Assembly: GCA_902776645.1 (NCBI GenBank)
Contig: CACYQT010000017.1
Span: 1-64,000 of the forward strand
Length of the DNA stretch: 64,000 nucleotides
Direction: 5' to 3'
Source: an uncultured bacterium
GTDB lineage: Bacteria; Verrucomicrobiota; Lentisphaeria; Oligosphaerales; Oligosphaeraceae
Both the position numbers and the translations under genes were made by a program. Below the pieces are notes generated by a model. It searched no databases. It had not been told where the DNA came from and saw only the letters and a list, made by a program, of their open reading frames with translations. Positions 29,035 through 36,594 of the stretch are shown in pieces (positions within the stretch are counted from its first letter, which is position 1; every line of letters begins with the position of its first letter).

Positions 29035-30117
29035 CTCTTCAATTCCCAATTCCGCGGAGAGGCGGCGGTTCGCGTCGATGGCGCGGATTTCGCCGATCAG
29101 CTCGTCCAGATTGCCTTCCATGATGTTGTCCAGATCATAGAACGTCAAATCGAAACGATGGTCGGAGACACGGTTCTGCGGATAATTGTAGGTGCGGATG
29201 CGTTCGCTGCGGTCACCTGTGCCGACCTGTGAACGACGTTCGCTCGCGTTCTTCTTATCCTCTTCCTCCTGTTTGATCTGCAACAGTCGGGAACGCAGGA
29301 TGCGCATCGCGATCTCCTTGTTGCGATGCTGCGACTTCTCCTGCTGCGACGCGACGAACATGCCCGTCGGAATATGCGTCACGCGGACGGCGGAGTCCGT
29401 CGTGTTGACGCACTGCCCACCATGGCCGGAGGAACGGAACACGTCGATGCGCAAATCCTCCGGATTCAGTTCAAAATCAACTTCTTGCGCTTCCGCCAAA
29501 ACGGCGACGGTGACCGTCGACGTATGGATTCGCCCCTGCGTCTCCGTCACGGGAATCCGCTGCACGCGGTGGACGCCGCTCTCGAAACGCATGTTCGACC
29601 ACGCGCCGTCGCCGCGAAGCGTGAACGAGACGGACTTGATGCCGCCCAGCGGCGTGTCGCTCAATTCCATCAGTTCGTTCTTCCAGCCTTTCAGCTCCGC
29701 GTATTTACAGTACATGCGGTACATGTCCGCGACGAACAGCGCCGCTTCGTCTCCTCCGGCGCCAGGCCGGATTTCCACGATAACGTCCTTTCCTTCATTG
29801 GGATGCATCGGCAGAATCAACGCCTTGATCTCGCCGTCCAGACGATGTTCGTCCTTTTCCAGCGACTCGATGTCCGCCTTGATGATCTCCTTGAAGTCGT
29901 CGTCGGCATCCTCCAGCATCTCGCGGTTGTCCTTCAGATTTTTGACGACCTTCTGGTATTCGTTCCAGACGACCATCAGCCGTTTGATCTTCTGATACTC
30001 GCGGTTGAGCTGCTGGTATTGGTTCTGGTCGCCTTTCGTGAAATCAAACGCGGAAATGGCGCGTTCGACCTCCTGCAGGCGAGCCTCCGAACTGGTGATG
30101 TAGCCGCTTAAATCCAT
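29032..30117 (-). CDS. prfA: Peptide chain release factor 1
   Basis: This 361-residue protein has the RF1 stop-recognition tripeptide PVT in QRIPVTETQGRIHTSTVTVA. It also has the universal hydrolysis motif GGQ in SSGHGGQCVNTTDSAVRVTH and the conserved SQHRNKEIAM region. RF1 ends translation at UAA and UAG; RF2 would use SPF instead of PxT. It begins 6 bases after the prs stop codon with no clear ribosome binding site, suggesting translational coupling. Its own stop is TAG, read by RF1 itself, and is the first element of a ten-copy TGGTTAG array. Confidence 0.96.
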   Translation of the reverse strand: MDLSGYITSSEARLQEVERAISAFDFTKGDQNQYQQLNREYQKIKRLMVVWNEYQKVVKNLKDNREMLEDADDDFKEIIKADIESLEKDEHRLDGEIKALILPMHPNEGKDVIVEIRPGAGGDEAALFVADMYRMYCKYAELKGWKNELMELSDTPLGGIKSVSFTLRGDGAWSNMRFESGVHRVQRIPVTETQGRIHTSTVTVAVLAEAQEVDFELNPEDLRIDVFRSSGHGGQCVNTTDSAVRVTHIPTGMFVASQQEKSQHRNKEIAMRILRSRLLQIKQEEEDKKNASERRSQVGTGDRSERIRTYNYPQNRVSDHRFDLTFYDLDNIMEGNLDELIGEIRAIDANRRLSAELGIEE

Positions 30118-30123
30118 ATGATG

Positions 30124-31347
30124 TCAATTCTGGTTGTCCGACTGATGGATCAGCTGCTCCCAATGCGGGTTCTTCCGTGAAACGTCAACAGTGTAAAGAC
30201 AGGTGTTCCGCCTGTCCTCCAAATGCAGGACGTCTTTCAAAAGCGTATGGGCGATCCAGCGTTCGAGCTTCAAAATAAGCATCTTGCGGCGCAAACGCCC
30301 CTGTCGGTCGCGGTTCAGGATGTTCGGCAACGTATTCGTCGTGATGATGGCGTCGATCGCCGGATCATTCAGATTGTCCTTCACTTCGGGGGACGAATAG
30401 AAATGCGTCACCACGAACACGACGCGACGCGCACGGGCCGCCTTCAGGCGACGGCAGCATTCCGCGATGGTCGTGCCCGTCCGCACCATGTCGTCGAACA
30501 CGATTACTTCGCGCCCTTCGATGTCCTCCAATTTCATCGGGCTGTTTTCATGGCAGATCATGTTCACGCTGCGTTCGCCGACGCGCTCCTTGTCCATCCA
30601 GAGCATGCCGACCTGACGGCGCGGGCTCGGCAGCAACGGCATCTGCTTCTTGTCGATATATTCATTCAGATATTTATAGACCTCTTCCACAAACGGACGC
30701 GATCCGTTGTCGGGAGCGCAGACCACGATGCCGCGGTCGCTGTCCGGATCCAGAAGCGTCTCTTCGTTGGCCAGAAAACATGCATACAGCTTCGCGGGGG
30801 AGAGGTTGAAGAAGTTGTCTTTGCCAAACACCTCGGAGAACATCTTCGCGACCGCCGAAGAATGGTTGTGGACGGTCATGACGGTATCGACTCCCGCGAC
30901 CTTCAGCAGCTCGCAGTACAGACGGGAGGAGAACGGCTGTCCGTCAAACTTCTTCAAGTCCCTGAAAGGACGTGGTTTGCCGTTTGGATCCTGTCTCGGG
31001 CCGCGGTCCTGCGCGCTGTAGAACAAGTCCGGTTCCACGAGAATGACGCGTTCGGCGCCGTTGTCCTTCGCCGCCCGTGTTGTCAGGAAGTTGCGCATGG
31101 CGCGCGCGTTGCGGGTCAGTTCGCCGCTGCAGGAGGATACGATGACCACCGTCTTCCCTTCAAGACTCTTTCCGACATGTTCGTCATCCTGCAAAAAGAT
31201 GAATCGCGGGCAAAATTCGGTATTCGCAAAATCCTTGAACGCAAGGATATCCGAAATATCAACCTCTTGTCCCATGCGTTCCGCGATATCACTCGCCAAC
31301 GGATCGTCTGAAACGGCACCCACAATCACAACGTCATCGCTCAGCAT
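30124..31347 (-). CDS. prs: Ribose-phosphate pyrophosphokinase (divergent, long)
   Basis: This 407-residue protein is longer than the usual 310-320. The PRPP-binding loop is VIVFDDMVRTGTTIAECCRR. The flexible-loop region reads LFYSAQDRGPRQDP and FDGQPFSSRLYCELL, matching the YxxQDR and PISA segments of Prs in modified form. VVCAPDNGSRPFVEEV corresponds to the APD-G segment. It makes PRPP from ribose 5-phosphate and ATP for nucleotide and histidine synthesis. The extra residues are in the middle and the basic C-terminus (LRRKMLILKLERWIAH). The start at 31347 has AGAGGT upstream. It is cotranscribed with prfA. Confidence 0.85.
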   Translation of the reverse strand: MLSDDVVIVGAVSDDPLASDIAERMGQEVDISDILAFKDFANTEFCPRFIFLQDDEHVGKSLEGKTVVIVSSCSGELTRNARAMRNFLTTRAAKDNGAERVILVEPDLFYSAQDRGPRQDPNGKPRPFRDLKKFDGQPFSSRLYCELLKVAGVDTVMTVHNHSSAVAKMFSEVFGKDNFFNLSPAKLYACFLANEETLLDPDSDRGIVVCAPDNGSRPFVEEVYKYLNEYIDKKQMPLLPSPRRQVGMLWMDKERVGERSVNMICHENSPMKLEDIEGREVIVFDDMVRTGTTIAECCRRLKAARARRVVFVVTHFYSSPEVKDNLNDPAIDAIITTNTLPNILNRDRQGRLRRKMLILKLERWIAHTLLKDVLHLEDRRNTCLYTVDVSRKNPHWEQLIHQSDNQN

Positions 31348-31526
31348 GTGTTTTTACCTCTAATGCATCAACAGGGTTCAGCTTGTCCTTTTCGTGGAAC
31401 GCAGGATAAATCGATTCCTATTAAAATATAATCCTCAGACGCGCATTTGGCAATAAATCACGGCGAGTTTTCCGATACCATATCATTTCCCGCCTTCCGT
31501 CTCGCAATCAAGACTTGCCTCCTGAC

Positions 31527-31560
31527 GCGAGACATGGGACGTGAGACATGAGACGTGCAA
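31527..31560. repeat. Degenerate heptamers downstream of hlyD
   Basis: GAGACAT, GGGACGT, GAGACAT, GAGACGT keep a 7-base register, followed by looser AAGAC and GGAC copies to about 31590. They lie in the 280-base gap 31348-31629, which has no gene. Confidence 0.55.
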
Positions 31561-31629
31561 AAGACGTTGGACTACAAGACAAAAGACTGCATTTCCAGAC
31601 TCATTCACGTCCATTCGTGGTTCTCTGAA

Positions 31630-32967
31630 TCATGGTTCACGGAACGCCTCGTCCAGCCCTTTGATGAGCGGATAGATGAGATATTCGATGATGCGGCGGC
31701 GGCCGGTCTTGATTTCCACTTCTGCCTCCATGCCGGGAATCAGCGAAAAACGGCCGCCTGTGTTGCGCAGTCCACCTTCGTAATCGACGAATACGCGGTA
31801 GTAGCTGCCGCCGTTGTCATCAGGAGACGCCTTCGGCCGTTGGAAAGTGTTGCTGGAAATCTGCAACAGCTTCCCTTTCAACGTCCCGTGCTTTTGGAAC
31901 GGAAAGGCCGTCAGCTTGATGCGGCATTCGTTCCCCGCCTCGATACGGGCGATGTCCTGCGGACGGACTTCGCCTTCGATGCGGAGCGTCCCGTCCAGCG
32001 GAACCAATGTCATGAACGCCTCCGCTTCGCCGACCGCCGATCCCGTCGGAAACGCCGCGATTTCATGCACGACGGCGCGGCATGGCGCCTTCAAACTCAC
32101 ATATGTCACCATCTGCTTCGCCTTCACCAGCTGTTCGCGGTTGCCGTCCAATTCGCGATGAAGCGCCACAAGCTTCTCCGAAACATTGTTGCGCCACTCC
32201 TCAACGAATGTCCGCCGCTCCGCTTCCAGCGACAGCAGCTGCTGATCGTATTCCACGATCTGGTTGCGCAATTTGTCAACTTCCGCCTCGCTCTGCAGCC
32301 GCGAAATGGTCACTTCCAAAGCCTCCTTGACCGACACGATCTCCTGTTTGCCCAACGTGGCGTACATGTCTTCTATTTTCGACATGTTGCCAAGGATCTC
32401 CTTGTATTTTTCATAGCTTTCCGTCGTCGATTTCCGTCCCGCTTCAAGACGGCTACGGTTGCTGTCGAAGTAATTCAGCCGCTCCTTGTAGTACGATTGA
32501 CGTTGATCGTAAATGGCTTTCTGCCATGCGGTTGGCCCATCTTTCTCCGTTCCGCCGAAGGTCTTTCCCGCGAATTCCGCCTCCCATCGCGCGCATTCCG
32601 CCGTCAGGGCTTCGACTTCATGTTGGAGACGGCCGACCTCCGCTTCGTAGAGCGTCGGATCCAACGTCAGCAGCACGTCGCCCTTCTCGACGATGTCGCC
32701 CTTGTGGACTTCCACGCTTCTGACGACCGCCGACTCCAACGGCTTCATGACGATGTCCCCCGTGTCGGACACGATCCGCCCCGGAGCGCGCACGATGACA
32801 TCGACCTTGCCGATGCACGCCCACGCCAAAACCGCCGCCACGATGATGAATATCCACAGGACGCCGACGCGCCCGTACCACGGAAGCCGTTGCTCCGTAA
32901 TTTCCTGCGCATCCGGCAGAAATTCAATGGCGTCCGCCGCTATTTTCTGTTTACTATTTATCGCCAT
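31630..32967 (-). CDS. HlyD-type membrane fusion protein of type I secretion
   Basis: This 445-residue protein has one transmembrane segment (VGVLWIFIIVAAVLAWACIG, about 33-52) after a short cytoplasmic tail. A biotinyl-lipoyl half (VRSVEVHKGDIVEKGDVLLT) follows, then a long coiled coil (about 105-290) rich in Glu/Arg heptads, the second lipoyl half and a beta-barrel region (MTLVPLDGTLRIEGEVRPQD, IPGMEAEVEIKTGRRRI). This is the HlyD/PrtE layout, linking the ABC transporter to a TolC channel, which is not in the window. It follows the transporter gene by 90 bp and probably serves export of the 1608-residue adhesin. Confidence 0.92.
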   Translation of the reverse strand: MAINSKQKIAADAIEFLPDAQEITEQRLPWYGRVGVLWIFIIVAAVLAWACIGKVDVIVRAPGRIVSDTGDIVMKPLESAVVRSVEVHKGDIVEKGDVLLTLDPTLYEAEVGRLQHEVEALTAECARWEAEFAGKTFGGTEKDGPTAWQKAIYDQRQSYYKERLNYFDSNRSRLEAGRKSTTESYEKYKEILGNMSKIEDMYATLGKQEIVSVKEALEVTISRLQSEAEVDKLRNQIVEYDQQLLSLEAERRTFVEEWRNNVSEKLVALHRELDGNREQLVKAKQMVTYVSLKAPCRAVVHEIAAFPTGSAVGEAEAFMTLVPLDGTLRIEGEVRPQDIARIEAGNECRIKLTAFPFQKHGTLKGKLLQISSNTFQRPKASPDDNGGSYYRVFVDYEGGLRNTGGRFSLIPGMEAEVEIKTGRRRIIEYLIYPLIKGLDEAFREP

Positions 32968-32983
32968 ATTATATCAAATGAAT

Positions 32984-33009
32984 GTCGCTTTAGTCCCTTT
33001 AGTCGCTTC
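32984..33009. repeat. 9-bp phrase repeat, copy 2
   Basis: The 26 bases starting GTCGCTTTAGTCCCTTTA are identical to 22815-22840. Here they lie between the transporter gene's stop-anchored heptamers and the hlyD-like start. Confidence 0.85.
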
Positions 33010-33028
33010 AATTGCCCTCTCCCCTGCA

Positions 33029-33063
33029 TTTCGCTTTAAGCTTTAAGCTTTAAGCTTTTAGCT
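33029..33063. repeat. Stop-anchored heptamer array (AGCTTAA on the minus strand)
   Basis: On the minus strand AGCTAAA, three AGCTTAA and AGCGAAA form five units. The first is the last serine codon AGC plus the stop TAA of the ABC transporter gene. Confidence 0.85.
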
Positions 33064-35319
33064 CTCCGAAGGAGCCCCTCCCATCTGCTGTTTCCAGAAC
33101 TGGCTGTAGATGCCGCCCTGCGCAAGCAGTTCCTGATGCGTTCCGAAAGCCACCTTCTCGCCTTTGTCGATGACCAGAATCCGATTCGCCCCCGCCAGCA
33201 TGCTGAGACGGTGCGAGACGATAATCAACGTCCGGCCTCTGGCGATCGCCGCGAGATTCCGCCTGATGATGGTCTCGCTTTCCGGATCCAGCGCGCTTGT
33301 GGCTTCGTCGAAGATGAGAATCTTGGGCTGCGTCAGCAACGCGCGGGCGATGGCGAGACGCTGCTTCTGGCCGCCAGACAGATTGGAGGCGTTCTCCTCC
33401 AGAATCGTGTCATAGCCTTGCGGCAACGTCTGGACGAAATCGTGCGCCCCCGCAAGATTGGCGGCGTTCACCACCTCTTCCGCCGTCGCCGACGGCTTCG
33501 TGAGCCGAATGTTCTCGCGGACCGTCCCCTGGAAGAAGTAGTTCTCCTGCAGGACGACGCCGATGCTTGAACGCAGATGCGACTTTTCGATTTCGCGGAT
33601 GTCGATTCCGTCGATTTTCACAAGACCGCTGAACGGCGGATACAGCCCCTGCAGCAGTTTCGTCAACGTCGTCTTGCCGGAGCCCGACCGCCCGACGATG
33701 CCCAGCGAACCGCCGGGCGGTATTTCCAGCGAGAAGTCGCGGATGGCCAGCGGCAGATCCGCCCGGTAGCGGAACGACACGTTTTCGAAGGCGATTCCGC
33801 CGCGCAACGGCGCGCGGACGCGCCCCATGTTGGGCTCCGTCGGCGTGTTCATCACCGCGCCAAGCATCTTCACCGACAGCGCAACCTGCTGGTATTCATG
33901 GATTAGCCCAACCAATTTCACCAACGGCCCCGTCACCCTGCCCGCCAGCATCTGGAAGGCGATCAGAGCCCCCACCGTGATGTCGCCACGAAACACCATC
34001 GTGGCGCCAAGCCAGATGATGGCGACCGTCATCAGCATCTCCAACGCCTGGCTCAAGCTCCTCGCCGTCAAGGAGATGCGCCCAACGGAGAAATAGGCGT
34101 TGACGGCCGCCGCGCTACGGTTGCCCCACTCTTTTTCCTCCTTGGGCTCCAACGCCAGCGATTTGACCGTCCGGATGCCGTGGATCGCCTCCACCAGGCG
34201 GCTCTGCCGCCGCCCTTCCGCATGGTACAGCGCGTCCAGCCGTCGTTGGAACGGCTTGATGAGCGATGTGATGACCAATGCCATCAGCCCCGTGAAACCG
34301 AGCACGACGAAGGTCAGTTTTACACTATATAATAATAGAAATGGTATGAAGATGACAAGGGAGCAAAGGTCGAGAAGCGTGAAGAACAGATTGCCCGACA
34401 GGAAGCCGCGGATCTTCTCCGTCTGCTGCATGTGCTTCAATAGCACGCCCGAAGGCATTTGCTCAAAGAAATCAATCGGCAGATGGATGAGATGCGCGAA
34501 AGTCTTGACCGCCGTCGATATGTCGATTTTGTTGGTGGCGAAAAGCAGCAGATGGCCTTTCAGATATTCCAGAATAGCATTGAAGACAATGGCGACGACG
34601 ATGCCCGCGCCGAGCACGTTCAGCGTCGAAAAGCTCTCGTGCACAAGCACTTTGTCCACGACATTCTGGAAGAACAGCGGCGACGCCAACGCGATCAGCG
34701 TCAGCAGGAAGACCGCCAACGCGATTTGCGCGAAAACGCCTTTCAGCTTCAGGAATTCCGGAATGAACCACCGCAGCCCGAACGGCTGGTTTTCATCGGT
34801 GATGCTCCAGACGCGCTTCACCAGAAGGCATTCGCCGGTGAATTCGGCTTCGTATTCGTCCTTTTTCAGAAAACGGAACTGCTCCGTTGGATGCTCTTTC
34901 ATCCACGCGGGATCGACGATTCCGATTTCATAGCCGTTCTTGTCGTGTTTCGGCTGTTCTTCCGCATTCTCCTCCGCGGCAACGGCTTCCGGCGGCCTTT
35001 CCTTCCGCAGCCCGCAGATGATGGCGTAATGGCCGTCCGTCTTTCGTGCAAGACACGGGAGCACCGGCTGGTATTTTTCGCATGCTTTCCACGCGATTCC
35101 GACGCATTTCGCCTTCAATTGATGGTGCGCGGCGATTCGCGCAAGTTCCTTCAAGGAAAGCTCTTCGCCACCGACGGCATGGTCATGCATCAACTGCCGC
35201 ATGTCCATGTCCTGCTGATGGTGCCGTCCGATGAGGCACAGCCCGTACAGCCCGCTATGGACTGTCCTCAAATCCACTTCAGGCTGTGTTTGTTGCGTAT
35301 TCGTGTCACTATCATTCAT
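33058..35319 (-). CDS. HlyB-type type I secretion ABC transporter with inactive C39-like domain
   Basis: This 753-residue protein runs from ATG 35319 (MNDSDTN); an upstream ATG at 35364 would extend into repeat DNA. Residues 15-150 resemble a C39 peptidase-like domain (SGLYGLCLIGRHH, HYAIICGL), but the usual catalytic cysteine position is not Cys. This is as in HlyB, where the domain only holds the substrate. It carries an acidic insertion (AEENAEEQPKHDKNG). Six transmembrane helices follow, then the nucleotide-binding domain: Walker A GIVGRSGSGKTTLTK, signature NLSGGQKQRLAIARAL, Walker B KILIFDEATSALD and the H-loop His in IIVSHRLS. It exports unfolded RTX proteins in one step. Confidence 0.93.
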   Translation of the reverse strand: MNDSDTNTQQTQPEVDLRTVHSGLYGLCLIGRHHQQDMDMRQLMHDHAVGGEELSLKELARIAAHHQLKAKCVGIAWKACEKYQPVLPCLARKTDGHYAIICGLRKERPPEAVAAEENAEEQPKHDKNGYEIGIVDPAWMKEHPTEQFRFLKKDEYEAEFTGECLLVKRVWSITDENQPFGLRWFIPEFLKLKGVFAQIALAVFLLTLIALASPLFFQNVVDKVLVHESFSTLNVLGAGIVVAIVFNAILEYLKGHLLLFATNKIDISTAVKTFAHLIHLPIDFFEQMPSGVLLKHMQQTEKIRGFLSGNLFFTLLDLCSLVIFIPFLLLYSVKLTFVVLGFTGLMALVITSLIKPFQRRLDALYHAEGRRQSRLVEAIHGIRTVKSLALEPKEEKEWGNRSAAAVNAYFSVGRISLTARSLSQALEMLMTVAIIWLGATMVFRGDITVGALIAFQMLAGRVTGPLVKLVGLIHEYQQVALSVKMLGAVMNTPTEPNMGRVRAPLRGGIAFENVSFRYRADLPLAIRDFSLEIPPGGSLGIVGRSGSGKTTLTKLLQGLYPPFSGLVKIDGIDIREIEKSHLRSSIGVVLQENYFFQGTVRENIRLTKPSATAEEVVNAANLAGAHDFVQTLPQGYDTILEENASNLSGGQKQRLAIARALLTQPKILIFDEATSALDPESETIIRRNLAAIARGRTLIIVSHRLSMLAGANRILVIDKGEKVAFGTHQELLAQGGIYSQFWKQQMGGAPSES

Positions 35320-35350
35320 TTTCTTGTTTTTTCGCGAAGTAATTCCCGCG

Positions 35351-35458
35351 CGAAGCGATGACAACCGCCGAGCAGACGGAGCCGTTAGCTCTTCAGCATT
35401 CGGAATTCATTATAATCAGACAAATCTTCATCTGATTGACGGCCCGGCGGCGAGGCTT
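35351..35458. repeat. Dispersed ~105-bp element, copy A
   Basis: The element runs from GCGATGACAACCGCCGAG to GGCCCGGCGGCGAGGC with a variable AT-rich middle holding TTCAGCATTC and AATTCATTAT. It lies just upstream of the transporter start. Copies B and C are at 35543-35654 and 55408-55505. No gene is present in 35320-35780. Confidence 0.8.
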
Positions 35459-35542
35459 TCGTACTACTATCGTTCATTTTCTTGTTTTTCTGAAAAGATT
35501 TTCTCTAAAGCATAGAGCCTCCGCACGATGCTGTTCCCGCCT

Positions 35543-35654
35543 CGCGAAGCGACGACAACCGCCGAGACGCCGGAGCCGTTTACATTTCAGCATTCATAAT
35601 TCATTATATACAAACAAAACACACAGGAGTTTGTCGGCCCGGCGGCGAGGCTTT
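35543..35654. repeat. Dispersed ~105-bp element, copy B
   Basis: It has the same ends and middle motifs as copy A, in the same orientation. The duplication also includes ATCGTTCATTTTCTTGTTTT (about 35469-35488), a near copy of the transporter's start-codon region at 35311-35330, so an extra start-like MNDSS frame exists on the minus strand. Confidence 0.8.
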
Positions 35655-35780
35655 TCAGTGTATTCAGTGTATTCTGTGGTTTGAAATTTCGTGCTCTTTC
35701 GTGCCTTTCGTGGTTACTGAAATCATTTGGTTGCGGCCAACAGCCATTCTAGGCCTTTTCGTGCCTTTCGTGGTTCACTG
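35655..35780. repeat. 9-bp phrase repeats downstream of the GWN-domain gene
   Basis: CAGTGTATT occurs twice in tandem and then CTGTGGTTT. TTTCGTGC(T/C) phrases end in TTTCGTGGTT twice (about 35686-35716 and 35757-35777). The second abuts the stop codon of the minus-strand gene ending at 35781. Confidence 0.7.
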
Positions 35781-36293
35781 TCACGGCATAAGGATCCAGT
35801 ATGCGATTCCAGCCTTCAAGTCCTTCTTTTCAAAAAGCTTGAAGCTTCCATCCTGCCATCCCCAGATGGCCGTGGCCGAATCCGCCCATGACGCGCCGTC
35901 CGTCATCCCCACGAGATTCCAGCCTTTTTCCAACGACGGCTCCACCGCCGCCTGCGTCGTATCCAACGCCAATTCGACGGTCTTCTTTTCACGACTGAAC
36001 ACCCAGTAGCCGACGCCCGCCTTCATATCCTCCAAACGGTTGCAGAACACATACGCCCCGCTGTCGACATCATAACGCACAGGCCTCAACGACAAGAACT
36101 TCTGTACATTGCTCGACATTGAATCCAGTGGTTTCGTCAACGTCACCAAATTCCATCCCGCCTTCAGTTCCAGCGTCTGTTTTGACGACGGCACCACGGC
36201 CGCCTGCACACATACGGACAGCAACATGACGGCTGCCAGCAGAACAGCCATGCGACTGCCGTTGTTTCTCTTTTCATCTGTAAAACACCGCAT
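35781..36293 (-). CDS. Small secreted protein made of one two-part GWN domain
   Basis: This 170-residue protein starts at ATG 36293 with AAGGAG 7 bases upstream. It has a signal peptide (MAVLLAAVMLLSVCVQAAVV). The mature part has two halves, each with a Gly-Trp-Asn strand (KAGWNLVTLTKPL; EKGWNLVGMTDGAS) and a Gly-x-x-Tyr-Trp strand (GVGYWVFSRE; GIAYWILMP at the end). It matches the C-terminal domain of the large exported protein at 6625-8676 in order, spacing and ending. It lies inside the type I secretion locus, between the adhesin and transporter genes and in the same direction, yet it uses a Sec signal. Its role is unknown; a surface accessory is possible. Confidence 0.7.
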   Translation of the reverse strand: MRCFTDEKRNNGSRMAVLLAAVMLLSVCVQAAVVPSSKQTLELKAGWNLVTLTKPLDSMSSNVQKFLSLRPVRYDVDSGAYVFCNRLEDMKAGVGYWVFSREKKTVELALDTTQAAVEPSLEKGWNLVGMTDGASWADSATAIWGWQDGSFKLFEKKDLKAGIAYWILMP

Positions 36294-36431
36294 TCTTGTC
36301 TCCTTGTTATCACGTATGTTGTCTGACATCAACTATAATAATATATCTGCCGTTGGCATGATTGCCACATGGCGAAACACCGCAAAGCAGCGGCGGCGTC
36401 CCGCCGTCGGGTGTGCCGCCCGGCGTCCCGC

Positions 36432-36515
36432 AAAGTAGCGACGGCGTCCCCGCCGTCGTTGCATATCACGCCAGCATCCCGCCGTCGTTGCATATCACGC
36501 CGCCGTCGCTACTTT
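36432..36515. repeat. Long inverted repeat with inner direct repeats
   Basis: AAAGTAGCGACGGCG (36432-36446) is the exact complement of 36501-36515. Between them CGCCGTCGTTGCATATCACG occurs at about 36451-36470 and again at 36480-36499, and a related GCAGCGGCGGCGTCCCGCCG lies just before at about 36387-36406. The folded RNA would be a large GC-rich hairpin between the adhesin and GWN-domain genes. Confidence 0.7.
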
Positions 36516-36545
36516 CGCAACACACCTTCCACACCTGCATTTGCT

Positions 36546-36594
36546 TTCAGCTTTAAGCTTTCAGCTTTAAGCTTTCAGCTTTAAGCTTTTAGGC
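36546..36594. repeat. Stop-anchored heptamer array (AGCTTAA/AGCTGAA)
   Basis: On the minus strand six units alternate AGCTTAA and AGCTGAA directly after the adhesin stop codon TAA (36591-36589). Confidence 0.9.

Noticed and set aside
31555-33039. Plus-strand open frame of 494 codons
   Set aside because: It is the reverse complement of the HlyD-type gene, which has clear domains and coding signal.
35399-35467. Small peptide starting MNDSS within the duplicated transporter start
   Set aside because: The frame is not kept in the other copies of the element, and there is no ribosome binding site.
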